DNA from: Armillaria gallica
Taxonomy: Eukaryota > Basidiomycota > Agaricomycetes > Agaricales > Physalacriaceae
NCBI GenBank assembly: GCA_037576215.1
Contig: JBANDB010000008.1
Span: 4,154,001-4,218,000, forward strand
Reading direction: 5' to 3'
DNA length: 64,000 nt
Part shown: positions 48,273 to 59,547 of the stretch, piece by piece
How the letters are laid out: each line of letters begins with the position of its first letter
Numbering within the stretch: position 1 is the first letter of the stretch
Translations under genes and position numbers: made by a program
Notes under the pieces: generated by a model
The model's database searches: none
What the model was told of the DNA's origin: nothing
The model's input: only the letters and a program-made list of their open reading frames with translations

Positions 48273-50931
48273 TTATTTAAACCATGCATTATCCTTAAGC
48301 TTCTTCAAGTCCGCCTCAACTGCCCTTTTGCGTTGTCGCCGACTTCGTTTCATCGGGGAATGGTATTTTCCTTTCGAAACGACTCCAAACTTGGACCTCT
48401 CAGATCTCTTTCTCCTCGCCGTCAAGGTAGCATCCATAACCTTCTTGTATAAAGCTTCGCTGGTATTTGCGCACCTCGCCTTTGGCTTCCTTATTATGCT
48501 GTCGTTATAAACCCTCTGTGTTGCCGTGGATCCCGTGGATTTTTGATGGACCTTGCCATTCTTCCACCTGACGAAGCGGATCCCCCACTTGCCTTTACTG
48601 TTCTTCCCATCTTTCGTGACCAGGATGTTCTCCGGAACAAGAGTACCATGTGTGATCCACGATGCGTGCATGATTTTCACTACTTCGCAGACTTGAAGAC
48701 TAATGCAAAGGTGGTCATTCGCTAAAGAATAGGTTCGAACGCAGAAAACTTACTAAATATTAGCTGGGGTGCGACCTGGACCAAATTTGTCAGAAATGGA
48801 GCAGCCACCATCTAGAAGGACGAGGGCGGTCTTATTGTCACGCGAATGCCGGTAGAGCCCGCACTGTTTGACAATCCCCAAGTGGTCGATGATTCCGTCG
48901 ATTATTGGGAATTTGGTGTACATGTCGTACTCGCGCCGGAGGCCTCTCTCTTGATCCGGGAACTGTGCTAGCTTGACGACGATGCCGCGCACTGCCGTCT
49001 CGCCATCGTTGACATAGCAGGCATATGAAAGCGTGGAACTAGGGTATCGGGCCAAAATGAACAGTTCCATCTCCTCGGTCCAGATACCCATGTGAGCAGG
49101 CCAGGCGGGTGTTCGCCTGATTAACATGCTACCAGGCGCTCCTAAGTCGCGTACATTTTGTTTCCATGTTATTTTCAAGGAATGCGCGTGTCTTAGTCGG
49201 TGAAAGAGGCGCTTTTCCTGGCGATAGGTGTCCACATCAGTCAATAAATAATGAATGTTATATTGTAATGAGACGTACTGCGGGAGTGCAATTCAGTTCA
49301 CCTTCTTCATCTTCATCAGCGCTAACATTGGTCTTCGCTTTTTCCCCTGCCCTTGAAGTGTTGACCGTTTTCGATAGCCGACGTGTCTTCGATGTGCTCG
49401 ATGACATCTTATCTTCAGACGGCTCACTCCGATCATACTCATAAGCATAAAGCTCGGGCTCTCGAGGCAATGCGTTTAATCTCTCTGCCCTGTCAATCGC
49501 ATCCAGGAGCGCAACAATTTCAAGACCAGTATGAATCTTGAAGTATCCTGGTCCGCCCGGCTTTGGATTTCGTAGGTCCAAAAGGGGGGAGAGATAGAGA
49601 CGCTGTAGTCTTCGGTCTCGTATGCCGATATATTCTAGATTCGCGCAATTCAAGACAATGAATGTCGCATCGATGTTGACTGCTTCAGCCCATATCTGAG
49701 TTCAAACGCGTTGTCAGACCGGAAGAACGAAGAAAAGCAAAAGTACCTGTTGCACGATGTTTAAGGCTTTATGGTAGTCCTTTTCTGTGAAGGACAGAGT
49801 ATCATCATCATCATTTGGCTCGTCGTCGTCGTCGCTGTCGTCGTCATCGTCACCATTATTATCATTGTCATCGTCATTATCTCTCTCGTCATAGTCAGCA
49901 TCAGTCGAATGTCGGTTATCTGATTCTGGCCTGGCCCGCTTTTTCGACCGCTTCGGATTCTTGAATTTCCAGCGCCTGGTATCCTGGACAGGTTGCACAG
50001 AGCAGTCAAGTTCTGACTGGTCAAGGACGAAGGAACAACCGATGTTCGAGTCATCTTCACCAAATCTGTTCTCCAGTATAGCACCATCAACGCCCGTCTT
50101 GTTTCCCGTGACAGCGAACCCGAATCGATTGTTCTTCTTCCCGCAAAACTGGCTACCACAGGGTTTGGACCCTGGACAGCGAAACCAAGGGAACTCTGAA
50201 CCGATCAGATGGGAAATGGCAAGCATGACTCCCTTCGTTCCAGCATTCATACTTTTGAACTCCCAGAACAATAAATCCTTTTCGATGACAAGCTGTAATT
50301 TATGTTTCAGGTCTTCAGGAAGTTTGGACGTTTCAATAGCAAGTGTGTCCAACGAAAGGTATCCATCTGCTTCCGCGCAGCTAGTGGCGACCCTGGGCTT
50401 TACACCGAAGTGGAAGATGGTGGACCATTCATCAAGACCGGCGAGAAGGGCAGAAGCGGCCAGAGAAGGATACTGCTGCAGGGTGGGGTAACTCATCTGA
50501 AGCGTAGCCTCGTGGCTTACCGTCCAGGTCTGTCTTTGGGCCAGTACTTCCGATATGAGCCCCGGGTGCAGGATGCCGGACGCATCAACGTGAGGAAGTT
50601 GCTTTGCGGCGTTTCTGGAACGATATGGCTTCATCTTGGAGTCGACCACCCCAGCAAGTTGGTTAAACATGTCAGGAAAGGAGACGATATTTTTCAGAGT
50701 AAGCTGCGAGTGAAGGTGCATGTCATAATGCGCAGGATTTCGGGTGTCGTGGCTGCCTTTGAAGCCCTTGAGTTTGATGAACTTTGGCTGGCACGTAAAG
50801 AGGGAGTCCAAAGCTGAAACGGCAGGTCAGTCACCATCGATGCAAAGTCTTCAAGCAAACTCACCGTCAACACCACCCATCCCGGAGGCGGGCCGAAAAT
50901 TTCCCTTCTTTGACTTAGTTTTGGGCGACAT
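48273..50931 (-). CDS. B1: paralogous protein with predicted pseudokinase domain
   Basis: The start is ATG 50931 (MSPKTKSKKGNFRPAS), with several short introns and about 780-800 residues. The N-terminal domain has HYDMHLHSQLTLKNIVSFPD, related to FYDKHLDDSLILK in A. It is followed by LLFWEFKSMNAGTKGVM and a Cys cluster (RCPGSKPCGSQFCGKKNNRF). An Asp-rich run lies at about 49,790-49,890. The middle domain (YIGIRDRRLQRLYLSPLLDL) matches that of A. The C-terminal domain keeps a VVK lysine and LRREYDMYTKF, but has HGTLVPENI where HGDxxxxN is expected, and FVRWKN where DFG/DFD is expected. Both key aspartates are missing, so I predict a pseudokinase. The tail is Lys/Arg-rich. Confidence 0.72.
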
Positions 50932-52436
50932 GGGAAGGAGTATCTGCTACAGCAGGCAGGTTGTGAAGTAGAGTTGGATGAGGATTGGATCTTGTACGAA
51001 ATACTCGTCAATCAAGCACGAGCAAGGGAGGTAGGGGCGGGATGAATCTGAGAATGTAGGAGAACTGCACAGGCTGTCGAAGGGGTTTCTGCTTTGTTCG
51101 AACACGCCCACACCTTTTGAATAGCATTGCTTCGTCCCCAGGTGGTCGTATTCATGGTTGTCACCTGCCGTTGTTTTTCTGTGCGTTCTTTGGATCTTGA
51201 GTCCAGTTCCTATTACGAGTAGATCAAAGCTCGATCTGAGAATCTGCAATACAGACTGGACAGCGATGAAAACAACAATGTTCTCGTTTGCGGCTAGGTA
51301 GCCAGGAGATCAAAACAGATCAGAGAAAAACAATAAAGCATGATGATGCTGGGCCTCCCCAGTGGGGAAGCCAGCGCCATGGGTCCACGATGGGGAAGTA
51401 GCATTGTGAGTGCGGTTGCTGTGATGGTCGCGTCTCCTGAATATATTAACGTGCGAAGCACTTTAGCATTACAATACCGGCGTCTCAGCACATCACCAAT
51501 CAGGAAGGAGTGTGAAACGGCGAGCCACTGGTAGGAATAGAATCGCTACGTAATGGACCGCCTTGCTATACGGCATCACCAGGGGCCCCGAGTATGAAAA
51601 TATATTCCTAAGTGAACAAAAAGCACTGAGATCATGGGTTTTAGAGAATGAATACGAGGTAGTTGATGTTACACGTACTGACGTCTATAGAATGTCGAGG
51701 GCTTCCTTCGATACCAATTCAATACTGCCCGTAGGCGAAGTTCTGAATACACGTTTAGACAATGAAGAGGCGCATATTCCAGGCTGACAAGACTTATAGC
51801 TGCATGCGCTTCAGGCAACAACAAACTGGAAGGGATAAAGAAAACATGTCGGCCAACGGTCAGGAACACCGGTATTAACAGGCACAGGACGGCGAGGGCG
51901 AGGGCAATGATATCCAGGCGATCTGTGACATGCACATGTGGAACAATGAATGTGTCGTTATGATAAAAACACATATTCGTCGTTCGCAGGCGCTGTGAAT
52001 ATTTGATGCCAAGTCTCAATAAAGCCAACTCGATGTGAACGGCCCAGGCACACTGTGAGATAATTGCATGAGTCACTTCCGAGGAAGGAAGGAGACTGGA
52101 GGAATGATCTAACGAACACTGATCGCTCAGAGTATTCGCAGGCACACAGCCCTAAGATCTCTTAGCTGCGCAAGCGAATCTCGCAAGTAATAAACCATCA
52201 TACCTTACTCTGAGGTTTAAGGTAGTACCTATCTCAAGACTCAAGAGTACTCGAGGAGTCACTGTGACGACGTGAGTTGGGCTCGAGTGATGCACGAGTT
52301 TCCCACGAAATACCCAAGGACAGCCATTACAGTGCTGCCACTTCATCTGGCAGAGATAAAGTCATAAGAGCCCCGAAAGGGAATGGGCTTGCCCTCAAAA
52401 CGCCATGATTGAAGGTACCGTTTGATCCAGGCCATG
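50932..52436. other. Region upstream of B1, no supported gene
   Basis: The first 200 bp should hold the B1 promoter. A minus-strand open stretch at 51,669-52,145 encodes one hydrophobic segment (IIALALAVLCLLIPVFLTVG) but has no recognisable family and no clear splice partners. The rest shows scattered short ORFs only. Confidence 0.5.
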
Positions 52437-54060
52437 TGTAGCTCAGCCAAGTCCACTGTGACTGGAGTGAGAAGTTAGTGAGAAGGACGATTGATTAAGG
52501 ACTGGCTGATAATGGCACACTGCCACAGGTAACATATGCGCCGTCCGTGTCCCAGTTTCCCATCTCGCAGAAGGCATCGTAGGAGCCCGTCGTATTAGCC
52601 ATCGGGAGTTCAGCGTACTGACTCTCTTGCACACCAAAAGTATTGACATACAAGTATCTGACTCTCAATGAAATGACTTGAGAATTGGATCGCCTGGACA
52701 ACGACGCGCTGCCACATCTAACAAATGCACCGTCCATGTCACAGCTATCTAGATTCCATCTGGCGGAACCGAATTCTTGGAATGTAGGAGCGCGTACCCA
52801 GACCTTGCCTTCCCTCCAGCGCAGCAGAGGGTATCGTCGGAGGCGACCGTATTATGAGCATCATCACTCGGGAGTTAGCTAAGAGATTTGTTCGTGCAGA
52901 AGAATTATGGAATCGGAGAGCGAGAGTATGCGTGTGCGTAGATCGAGAGAAGAAACACAGGGGAATGTCAAGGAGCAGTGCAAATAAATAATACGCATAT
53001 CACTGGCTGGCCGTGGCAAGAATTGGTTGATAATGTATGATAGCGCCCCCGCCGTCACAGCCATTTGTGTCCCAGCTTCCATCTCGCAAGGATGAACTCT
53101 TGGCGGGGCGAACGAGCCCATCCCAACGGCCATCAGGAGTTCGCTCTCAAGCACGCCCTTGAACACAAAGGATACTGGCTGGCACCTAGTCATGCATCTA
53201 GCCTTGGGTTTGAGGGGATAATGATCGATGAAGCCGCCGTCAGGTGTAGGAAGGCATGGAGATCGGCTAATGTCTAATGGGGTTGGCTTGCAATCGTGAA
53301 CGAATCGAGCGCTATCGTTGCTCTCAGTTGTCCCGGATCTGCAAGGGCTGTCAAATCGCAAAACAATGCCGTGTTCTCCTCGGAAGGCTCAACACCTCCA
53401 AAACGATAGTCCCGTTCACCTCGACACGAGGTTGCTGCTGGCTGTAAGGTGTGAAGTCGGTTCGATTCTCGTTACTGGGCTGATATTTTGACAGTTGGCT
53501 GGGAATTGACTGACAATGACGCGCTGCCACAGCCGACATACGTGCCGACCGTGCCCCAGCTTCCCGTTTTGCATAGATGAACTCTCGGCGCGTCGTACAA
53601 GCCCACCGAAACGGTTACCGGGAGCTTCGCGTACTACTCCAGCCTGCCGCAGAATAGCATCATAATCAAACAGCTGAGGGGGTTTTCTTCTGGGTCTTCT
53701 GTGAGTGCTCTCCATGAGTGTCATATGCAGCTTGAGAGGACACATGTCGGTGATGAAGTCTTCGTCACGGAAGATTTAGTTTATTTGGCTGAACAGAGTG
53801 TCGGGAGGCGGTGAAGGAGGTCAAGGGCAGTTGGAAGAGATTCAGGGGGGAGGTTCATGACGCCATGAGTGAGGTGCACGCGTTGAGGGCCTGTGAGAAG
53901 CGTTGAGTCTGGTGTAGAAAGGTTGAGGGCGGCATGGAGATCGGCAACCCTGGCGCGGAGAGTCGGGTGAGTCTGGCCAAGAGGCATCTATAGAACTGCA
54001 AAGGATGAGTCTGGGATTAGCTAGCAAGCGCATATACTCACAGTGCGTAGGTCGTGCCAT
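52437..54060 (-). pseudogene. C1: decayed gene with repeated exon-like segments
   Basis: On the minus strand, MPLGQTHPTLRARVADLHAA (53,930-53,990) and QLFDYDAIL (53,665) match the C2 segments at 63.8 and 63.6 kb. Between 52,440 and 53,640 a block of about 100 bp recurs in at least four diverged forms (near 52,540, 52,720, 53,060 and 53,545). Each contains a variant of TCCCAGYTTCC followed by a CATCGGGAGTTC-like element. Frames are broken throughout. A potential first exon (MARPTHC) lies at 54,035-54,060. I do not recognise the family; the pattern suggests a repeat protein that decayed. Confidence 0.45.
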
Positions 54061-54383
54061 CGTGGTTGGTGAAAAAGGCTCGGCTATCGGGCCGAGCACC
54101 CGGCGAATCCTGTTCTGGGAGTTTCAGCGATATCTTCGAATAAACCACGAAGGCGAGGATGTCGAGTAGTTATAGGTTGCCTACTTACCTAGATCTCATA
54201 CGAGCGCGGCCGGTTTTGATAGTGTTTCTTATCATCCTCTTTATTTATGTAACATATTGCGGAAATTCAAGCACACTGAGTCCCGTACAGACTGAAGGGA
54301 ACGGAAAATATTTAATGAAAGACGTACTCACAAAGGTTTTGATGGTTGGTGAGTAAATGTACGTCTCATTTTCATTTTTTAGG

Positions 54384-54440
54384 CATGCTGGTGGGAACAA
54401 TAGAGCTATTACGCAGCTGTCGCCCAGGGGAGGGCCGGGG
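54384..54440 (+). repeat. Duplicated fragment of the Sel1-repeat gene 3' end
   Basis: CAATAGAGCTATTAC at 54398-54412 is identical to 44616-44630, the acceptor site and first codons of exon 2 of the Sel1-repeat gene. The flanking bases (GCAGCTGTCGCCCAGGGG versus CCACTGCTGCCCGGCTGG) remain similar. A GGTGAGT donor-like site lies just upstream at about 54,349, as in the original. This places the left edge of the second cassette inside a copy of the Sel1 gene tail. Confidence 0.6.
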
Positions 54441-54666
54441 TGTCCGTATCCCGCAAGGACGAGGGTGTGACTTGAACGTCGTACTTCACTATTCCGTAGA
54501 GAGTGTAGAGCCGGTGGTGCCGGGTGGTGCTTTTCGGTTTTTGATGTGTTCGTTAAGTATGTACCTAAGTATTAGAGATCGATCATCAACGGACCGGATC
54601 CACTCGGACCGATGTTCAAAGCCAACAGTTTCTCACGCAATATTATGTTGAATTTCAACGTTCATC

Positions 54667-56892
54667 ATGGCGAGCTCACGCGCCGATTCCTTTCCACACT
54701 GGAATCCAGAGGCTGATCTTGAACATCTCTTTGGGTTCGCTCCATTTCCTCTGGAACATGATCCTAATGCCGACATTCCTAAGCCATACTCGTCGCCCAT
54801 CACTTTTTTTGACAGACACTTGGACGAATCTTTGATTCTCAAGAGAGTCACGATTCTGCCTTCACTCATATCTACCCTCACCGACGCCCTTGACGACTAC
54901 GTGTCCGCCTTCAATTCTAAGAACAATTCATATCATTCTTCCCGTCTTTACCTCAGCCCTGAACTCTATGACTGCTTGGAACCCCCAAAGAATGCTGCCG
55001 ATATCGGACGGCGATACTGTCAAGGCGCATCTCCTTTTTTGTACGCTGCCTCAGTTCTCGTTGTTCATCCGGAACAACCTGAACTCAGTACAGTGTTTAT
55101 GATGGACGACAGAGGCACAGGGTCGGAGGAATTTCATGCTGAACAATATTCCCTCAAGTACAAAGCTTATACGAGAGAGGATATGCTTGGAAGGTTGGAA
55201 TCTTGGGATACAGGTAACCAGGCACTTCTGCTGTCTATGTGGGGCTGTTTGCCTGACTTAGCGATCTGGGATACGTACGCGCTGTCCGGACGATCTATTT
55301 TAGAAGATATGGCGGGTTTGGCGACTCTCGATGTCTTTCCCTGGAAGCAGTGTGGTGTATCGGGAAACCGGCATTTCACGAGTACAGTCCATGTAGAGAG
55401 ACCCGACGTCTCAAAGTACCTGTGGGAAATAGCACCGAGACGGCCTGATGGTATGGCGCGAGATAGTGCTACCGGTCTTCGTCGCAGCGAGCGACTCAAG
55501 AGCCATCCTTCTTCTGCAAGGAAGCCACCTCATTTTTCCACGAGGAAACAGGCTGCCCGTTCATCGCTACCCAAGGAACCTACTACCCCCAAAATTGCTG
55601 TTCCTAAGTCTGGACGTGGAACGTCGAGATACAAGGCGAATACTGCGGACTTCATACAACGAGTATGTTTCTTTCTCTTTCATGTAAAGCTGTGTGATAA
55701 TCAAGTCTAGGCTTGGGCGCGAGCTGTTGACTCAGATTCGACCTTTATCATATTCGATTGCGGCAACTTTCTCAGAGTAGGTGTTCGACACCGGAAAACC
55801 CAAACGCTCTACATATCTGAGCTAGTCGATGTTCGAAATTGCTCCAGTCCACCCCATGGAAAGCTCATGGTAGCAATCAATGTGGCAATATTACGCGATG
55901 CCGTTGAACGTATTCCGCTCCTTGACCCGACTTTAATCAAAAGCAAATCTCGTAAACGGCGGAGAGAAACTACCGAAACAGCTGCCCCCGTCAGACGTTC
56001 CCGTCGTAGACTCGGAGAGACGCTTGATGAAACATCACCCGAGGTAGGTTATACTATTAACATGGCCTTTCCATACTCAACGATCAAACCACAGGAGATG
56101 GTACATGAACTGCTTACTCGAAACATAGCGCTGCTTTACTTGCAACATGGAAATCACCATTCTAGCTCGCCTTCGTTCTTTAGAAGACCGAACAGCCTCG
56201 GTCGACAGCGTTCGTATCGTTACGATGACTGTTTGACTTTTCTTATCGGGAAGAAGTTAGGTCAAGGTGCTATTGGGGAGGTATACGAAGCTCAAGTATT
56301 GGTGGATATGCCTTCTGGACGTACGGCTCGTTATCCAGAAAAGGTCATCATTAAACTCGCATTCTCAGAAGAGCAGAAAGAGAAGATGCGGCATGAGTAC
56401 TCGATATACCGACGTCTACTATATGGACCTGTGCCTGTTGCCGCAGGGGATATACCTACAGCTTTTGGATTTTTTGAAGACATCGAGTCCAATACGGGAG
56501 CTCTCATTTTGAGCTACAACGGTCAAACGCTAGCATATCGTTCAGACCCGCCCGCCTCCGGAATCTCCGTCTCTCCAGAAGAAAAGTGGGTTCAGATGAT
56601 GTCCCACAGCCAGGACTGACGCATGCATCACAGGGCTACGTTACTTCGCATACTAGACAGTATCCATGCAGCTGGCGTCGCTCATGGGGACATTCGAACG
56701 TGGAACATGGTTGCTGATGGGGAAGGAAATCTCTCTATCATCGATTTCGATAGGGCAAAATTCAGGGGCCATAGAGCACAAATGAGGGCTGAGCGTCAAC
56801 GTTTAGAGGATCTCTTGGATGGTGAGCCCATCGACGGGTTCTCTGTCACAAGCTACGAGGCATTGACAACAAGCGATGAGACATCTTATTAA
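54667..56892 (+). CDS. A2: N-terminal domain plus kinase-like domain
   Basis: This is the paralogue of A1 with the same three intron sites. The start is ATG 54667 (MASSRADSFPHWNPEADL). Shared blocks are FFDRHLDESLILKRVTILPS, LDVFPWKQCG, PDVSKYLW, LRRSERLKSH, the middle domain DSDSTFIIFDCGNFLRVG, and APVRRSRRRLGE. The kinase-like domain has LGQGAIGEVYEA, VIIKLA, RHEYSIYRRL, GVAHGDIRTWNMV and SIIDFDRAK. By eye it is about 65-75 percent identical to A1 in aligned blocks, so the duplication is not recent, yet every catalytic position is kept. The stop (56890-56892) is 5 bp from the B2 stop on the other strand. Confidence 0.77.
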
Positions 56893-56897
56893 TACAC

Positions 56898-59547
56898 TTA
56901 GTATCTATTCCATATTGCATGATCTAACCTCTTTCTGTCCTTCTCAACGGCAACATCCCACAGTTGTTTCAAGGTCGAGAAAAGAATTTTGCACCCATAA
57001 GGTGTGCAAGGGAGAGCCTTTCGCCTCGACATCCACACTCTCGAAGATGCGGCCTCGTAACTGTCCGTTCCACGCTGTTCTTTGCCATATACACCTAACT
57101 TGGATAACGACTTGCATCGACCCTTCTCCTTGCATGTACGCCTCGGTGACCTTTTTCGAATATTGCCGTTATTAGCCTTCTGTACCATCAATAAGCGTCG
57201 ATGATTTTGACCGTTTTTCCAGCTGATAATGTGTATGTCCCACTGGCGCTGCGTTTCTTGCTCGTTCCTTGTTACAAGAATATTTTCTGGTCCCAGGCTT
57301 CCGTGAGTAATCTTTTCGAAGTGCATTTTTTTAATTGCTGCTTCCACCTGGGAACTGGTATCCTTCAATGACTGCACTGGACACGATGATAGTGACACTC
57401 ACTAGATGTCTTTGGGAGTACGGTTTCCAAACTTTATGGAAGCCGAATCGCCACTATCCAGAAGAACGAGAACCGTATCGTCCTCGCGCTCATACAGTCC
57501 AAAATGTTCGGGTATTCCAAGGCTTTCGGCAATGGTTCCAATCCTCGACAATCTAGCATACATCTCGTATTCATCCCGAAGGCCCTTTATTTCGAGCGCA
57601 CCCTGATTAAATTTGATGACAATTCCCCGCACGGCAGTTTCACCGTTGTCGGCGTAACAATAATAGGATTGAGCGCTTTTCGGATAATGACCCATGACAT
57701 GCACCTCCATTTCTATGTCGTTCGGGGAACTTGCATTTGACCGTATGACTGTCATGCTGCCCGCTGGTCCTAAATGATCTATGTATGTATTCCATGAAAT
57801 CTTCAAGGATCTTGCTTCTCGCAGCTGCTGGAAGAGCTGTAATTCCTGATGAAATGTTGTCACTAAGGATTCAGAGGCATATGATTGTTTATGCTTACCT
57901 CTGAAGTCAGCTTGTTTCCTGAGCTGAAGTTCTTCGCATTCGATTCCGCGCGACCCTGCAATATCTTGGCTTGAGCTTCATTTGCAGTCGTTGTGGACTC
58001 GGAAAGCCTGGGTGTCTTCGTGGTCTTTGTTTCCTTGTCTTGGTAGGGTTCTGCGCGGTCATATTCGAATGTATGAAGCTTGGGAGCTTGTGAGAGCGCC
58101 TCCAACTGTTGCAACCGTTTCGCTCGCCGAATGACATCATGGAGTGCTGTAATTTGTAGGCCGGTGTGGATTTTGAAGTATCCTGCTGGGAGACTACGGG
58201 GATCGTCTAGGTCTATGAGCGGTGACAGATAGAGACGTTGCAATTTTCGATCCCGTATGCCAATGAATTCTCGACTCCCAGCATTCAGAACCATGAAAGT
58301 CGCATCAACGTTGACAGCTTCTGCCCACACCTGTTACACGTATCAGATATGATAACACAGAAAGCTAGCAGAATCACAGGTACCTGCTGGATAATTTTCA
58401 GCGCCTTTTTGAAGTCACCCTCGTTAAATGGCAGCCTGTTATTGGCACCTCCGTCGTCTTCGATATCATCTCCTTCGAATTCATCAGACCCATCGCCTGA
58501 TTTCCGTCTCTTCTTCGTTCCCTTTTGTGTTTTTCTTTCAGCACATTTGAATCTCCATCCGCTCGTGTCCAGAACCGAAGCCACGGAGGAATTGATTCTA
58601 GATTTATCAAATCTGATTCCGCCGGTGTCGGAAACGTCAGACTCGGCATCTGAGGGGTCGGCAAAGATATCTCCATCCTCGCCTGTTTTGTGCCCCGTAA
58701 CGGTGAACTGAAACCTGTTGTTCGGCTTCTTGCAAAACTGCGCGTTACAACTCTGGGATGTAGGGCAGCGAACCCAAGGAAACTTTGAGCCGGCCAAATG
58801 GCTAATAGCTCGCATAACTCCTTCACTCCCTGCATTCATACTCTTGAACTCCCAGAACAGGAAGTCCTCCAAGCCCTTCTCGATGACGAGTTGAATATCG
58901 CTGTCAAGGGCTTTGGGAAGCCCGGCCAACTTTATGGCAGCTTTAGCAGGCGACAGATATCCATCTGCGAGAGCACAAGGCATCATGGATGTAGGGCTGC
59001 TGTTGAACTCGAGGATGTTTGACCACTGATCAAGGTCAGCGAACAGAGTCGAGGCGACGAGAGATGAAAGATTCTGTAGGCTAGGGTAGTTTTTCTGGAG
59101 GTCCGTCTCAGCTCCTATTGTGAGGCCGGTGGACGTGCCCTTCAAGGTTGCATGAACACGTCCTGGATGCAACGCATGTCCACCGGGAACTCGAGGTAAG
59201 CGCTTCGTGTTTCCAATCAAATGGCGGAGCCTGGAGTCAACGACACCAGCCAGTTGTTCGAGCATGTCAGGAAAATGGACGACATCTTTAAGAATTAGTT
59301 GGGAATGTAGATGCATGTCATAGTGTGCCGGATCCCGAGTACCGACGCTACCCGTAAAACCTGCTTTCTTGGCGAATTTAGGCCGATAGTTAAAGAGAGA
59401 TTCCAAAGCTTGCGAGTCAATGTCAGAATTTGCATCAAATAAACCAGAAGCGTACGTACCGTCTTCCCCGGACGATGCTTTCCTGGAAGGCGTGGACGCA
59501 GCGGGAGGGCCTGCTTGACGCTGATCACGACGCTTTGAATTTGACAT
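56898..59547 (-). CDS. B2: paralogous protein with predicted pseudokinase domain
   Basis: This is the paralogue of B1. The start is ATG 59547 (MSNSKRRDQRQAGPPAAS). The N-terminal domain has HYDMHLHSQLILKDVVHFPD, then DFLFWEFKSMNAGSEGVM and the Cys cluster RCPTSQSCNAQFCKKPNNRF. The acidic run of B1 is replaced by a short SGDGSDEFEGDDIEDDGG. The middle domain is AVNVDATFMVLNAGSREFIG with RKLQRLYLSPLIDL. The kinase-like part keeps IVIKF and LRDEYEMYARL, but has KITHGSLGPENILV (HGS for HGD) and IISWKNG at the DFG place. The same two losses in B1 show that the pseudokinase state predates the duplication or was selected in both. Confidence 0.75.

Noticed and set aside
51669..52145. 158-codon minus-strand ORF with one hydrophobic segment
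   Set aside because: No family motif, no splice partners and no copy in the second cassette; probably chance.
53450..53480. Possible tRNA B-box (GGTTCGATTC)
   Set aside because: No A-box at the right distance and no cloverleaf can be folded from the flanks.
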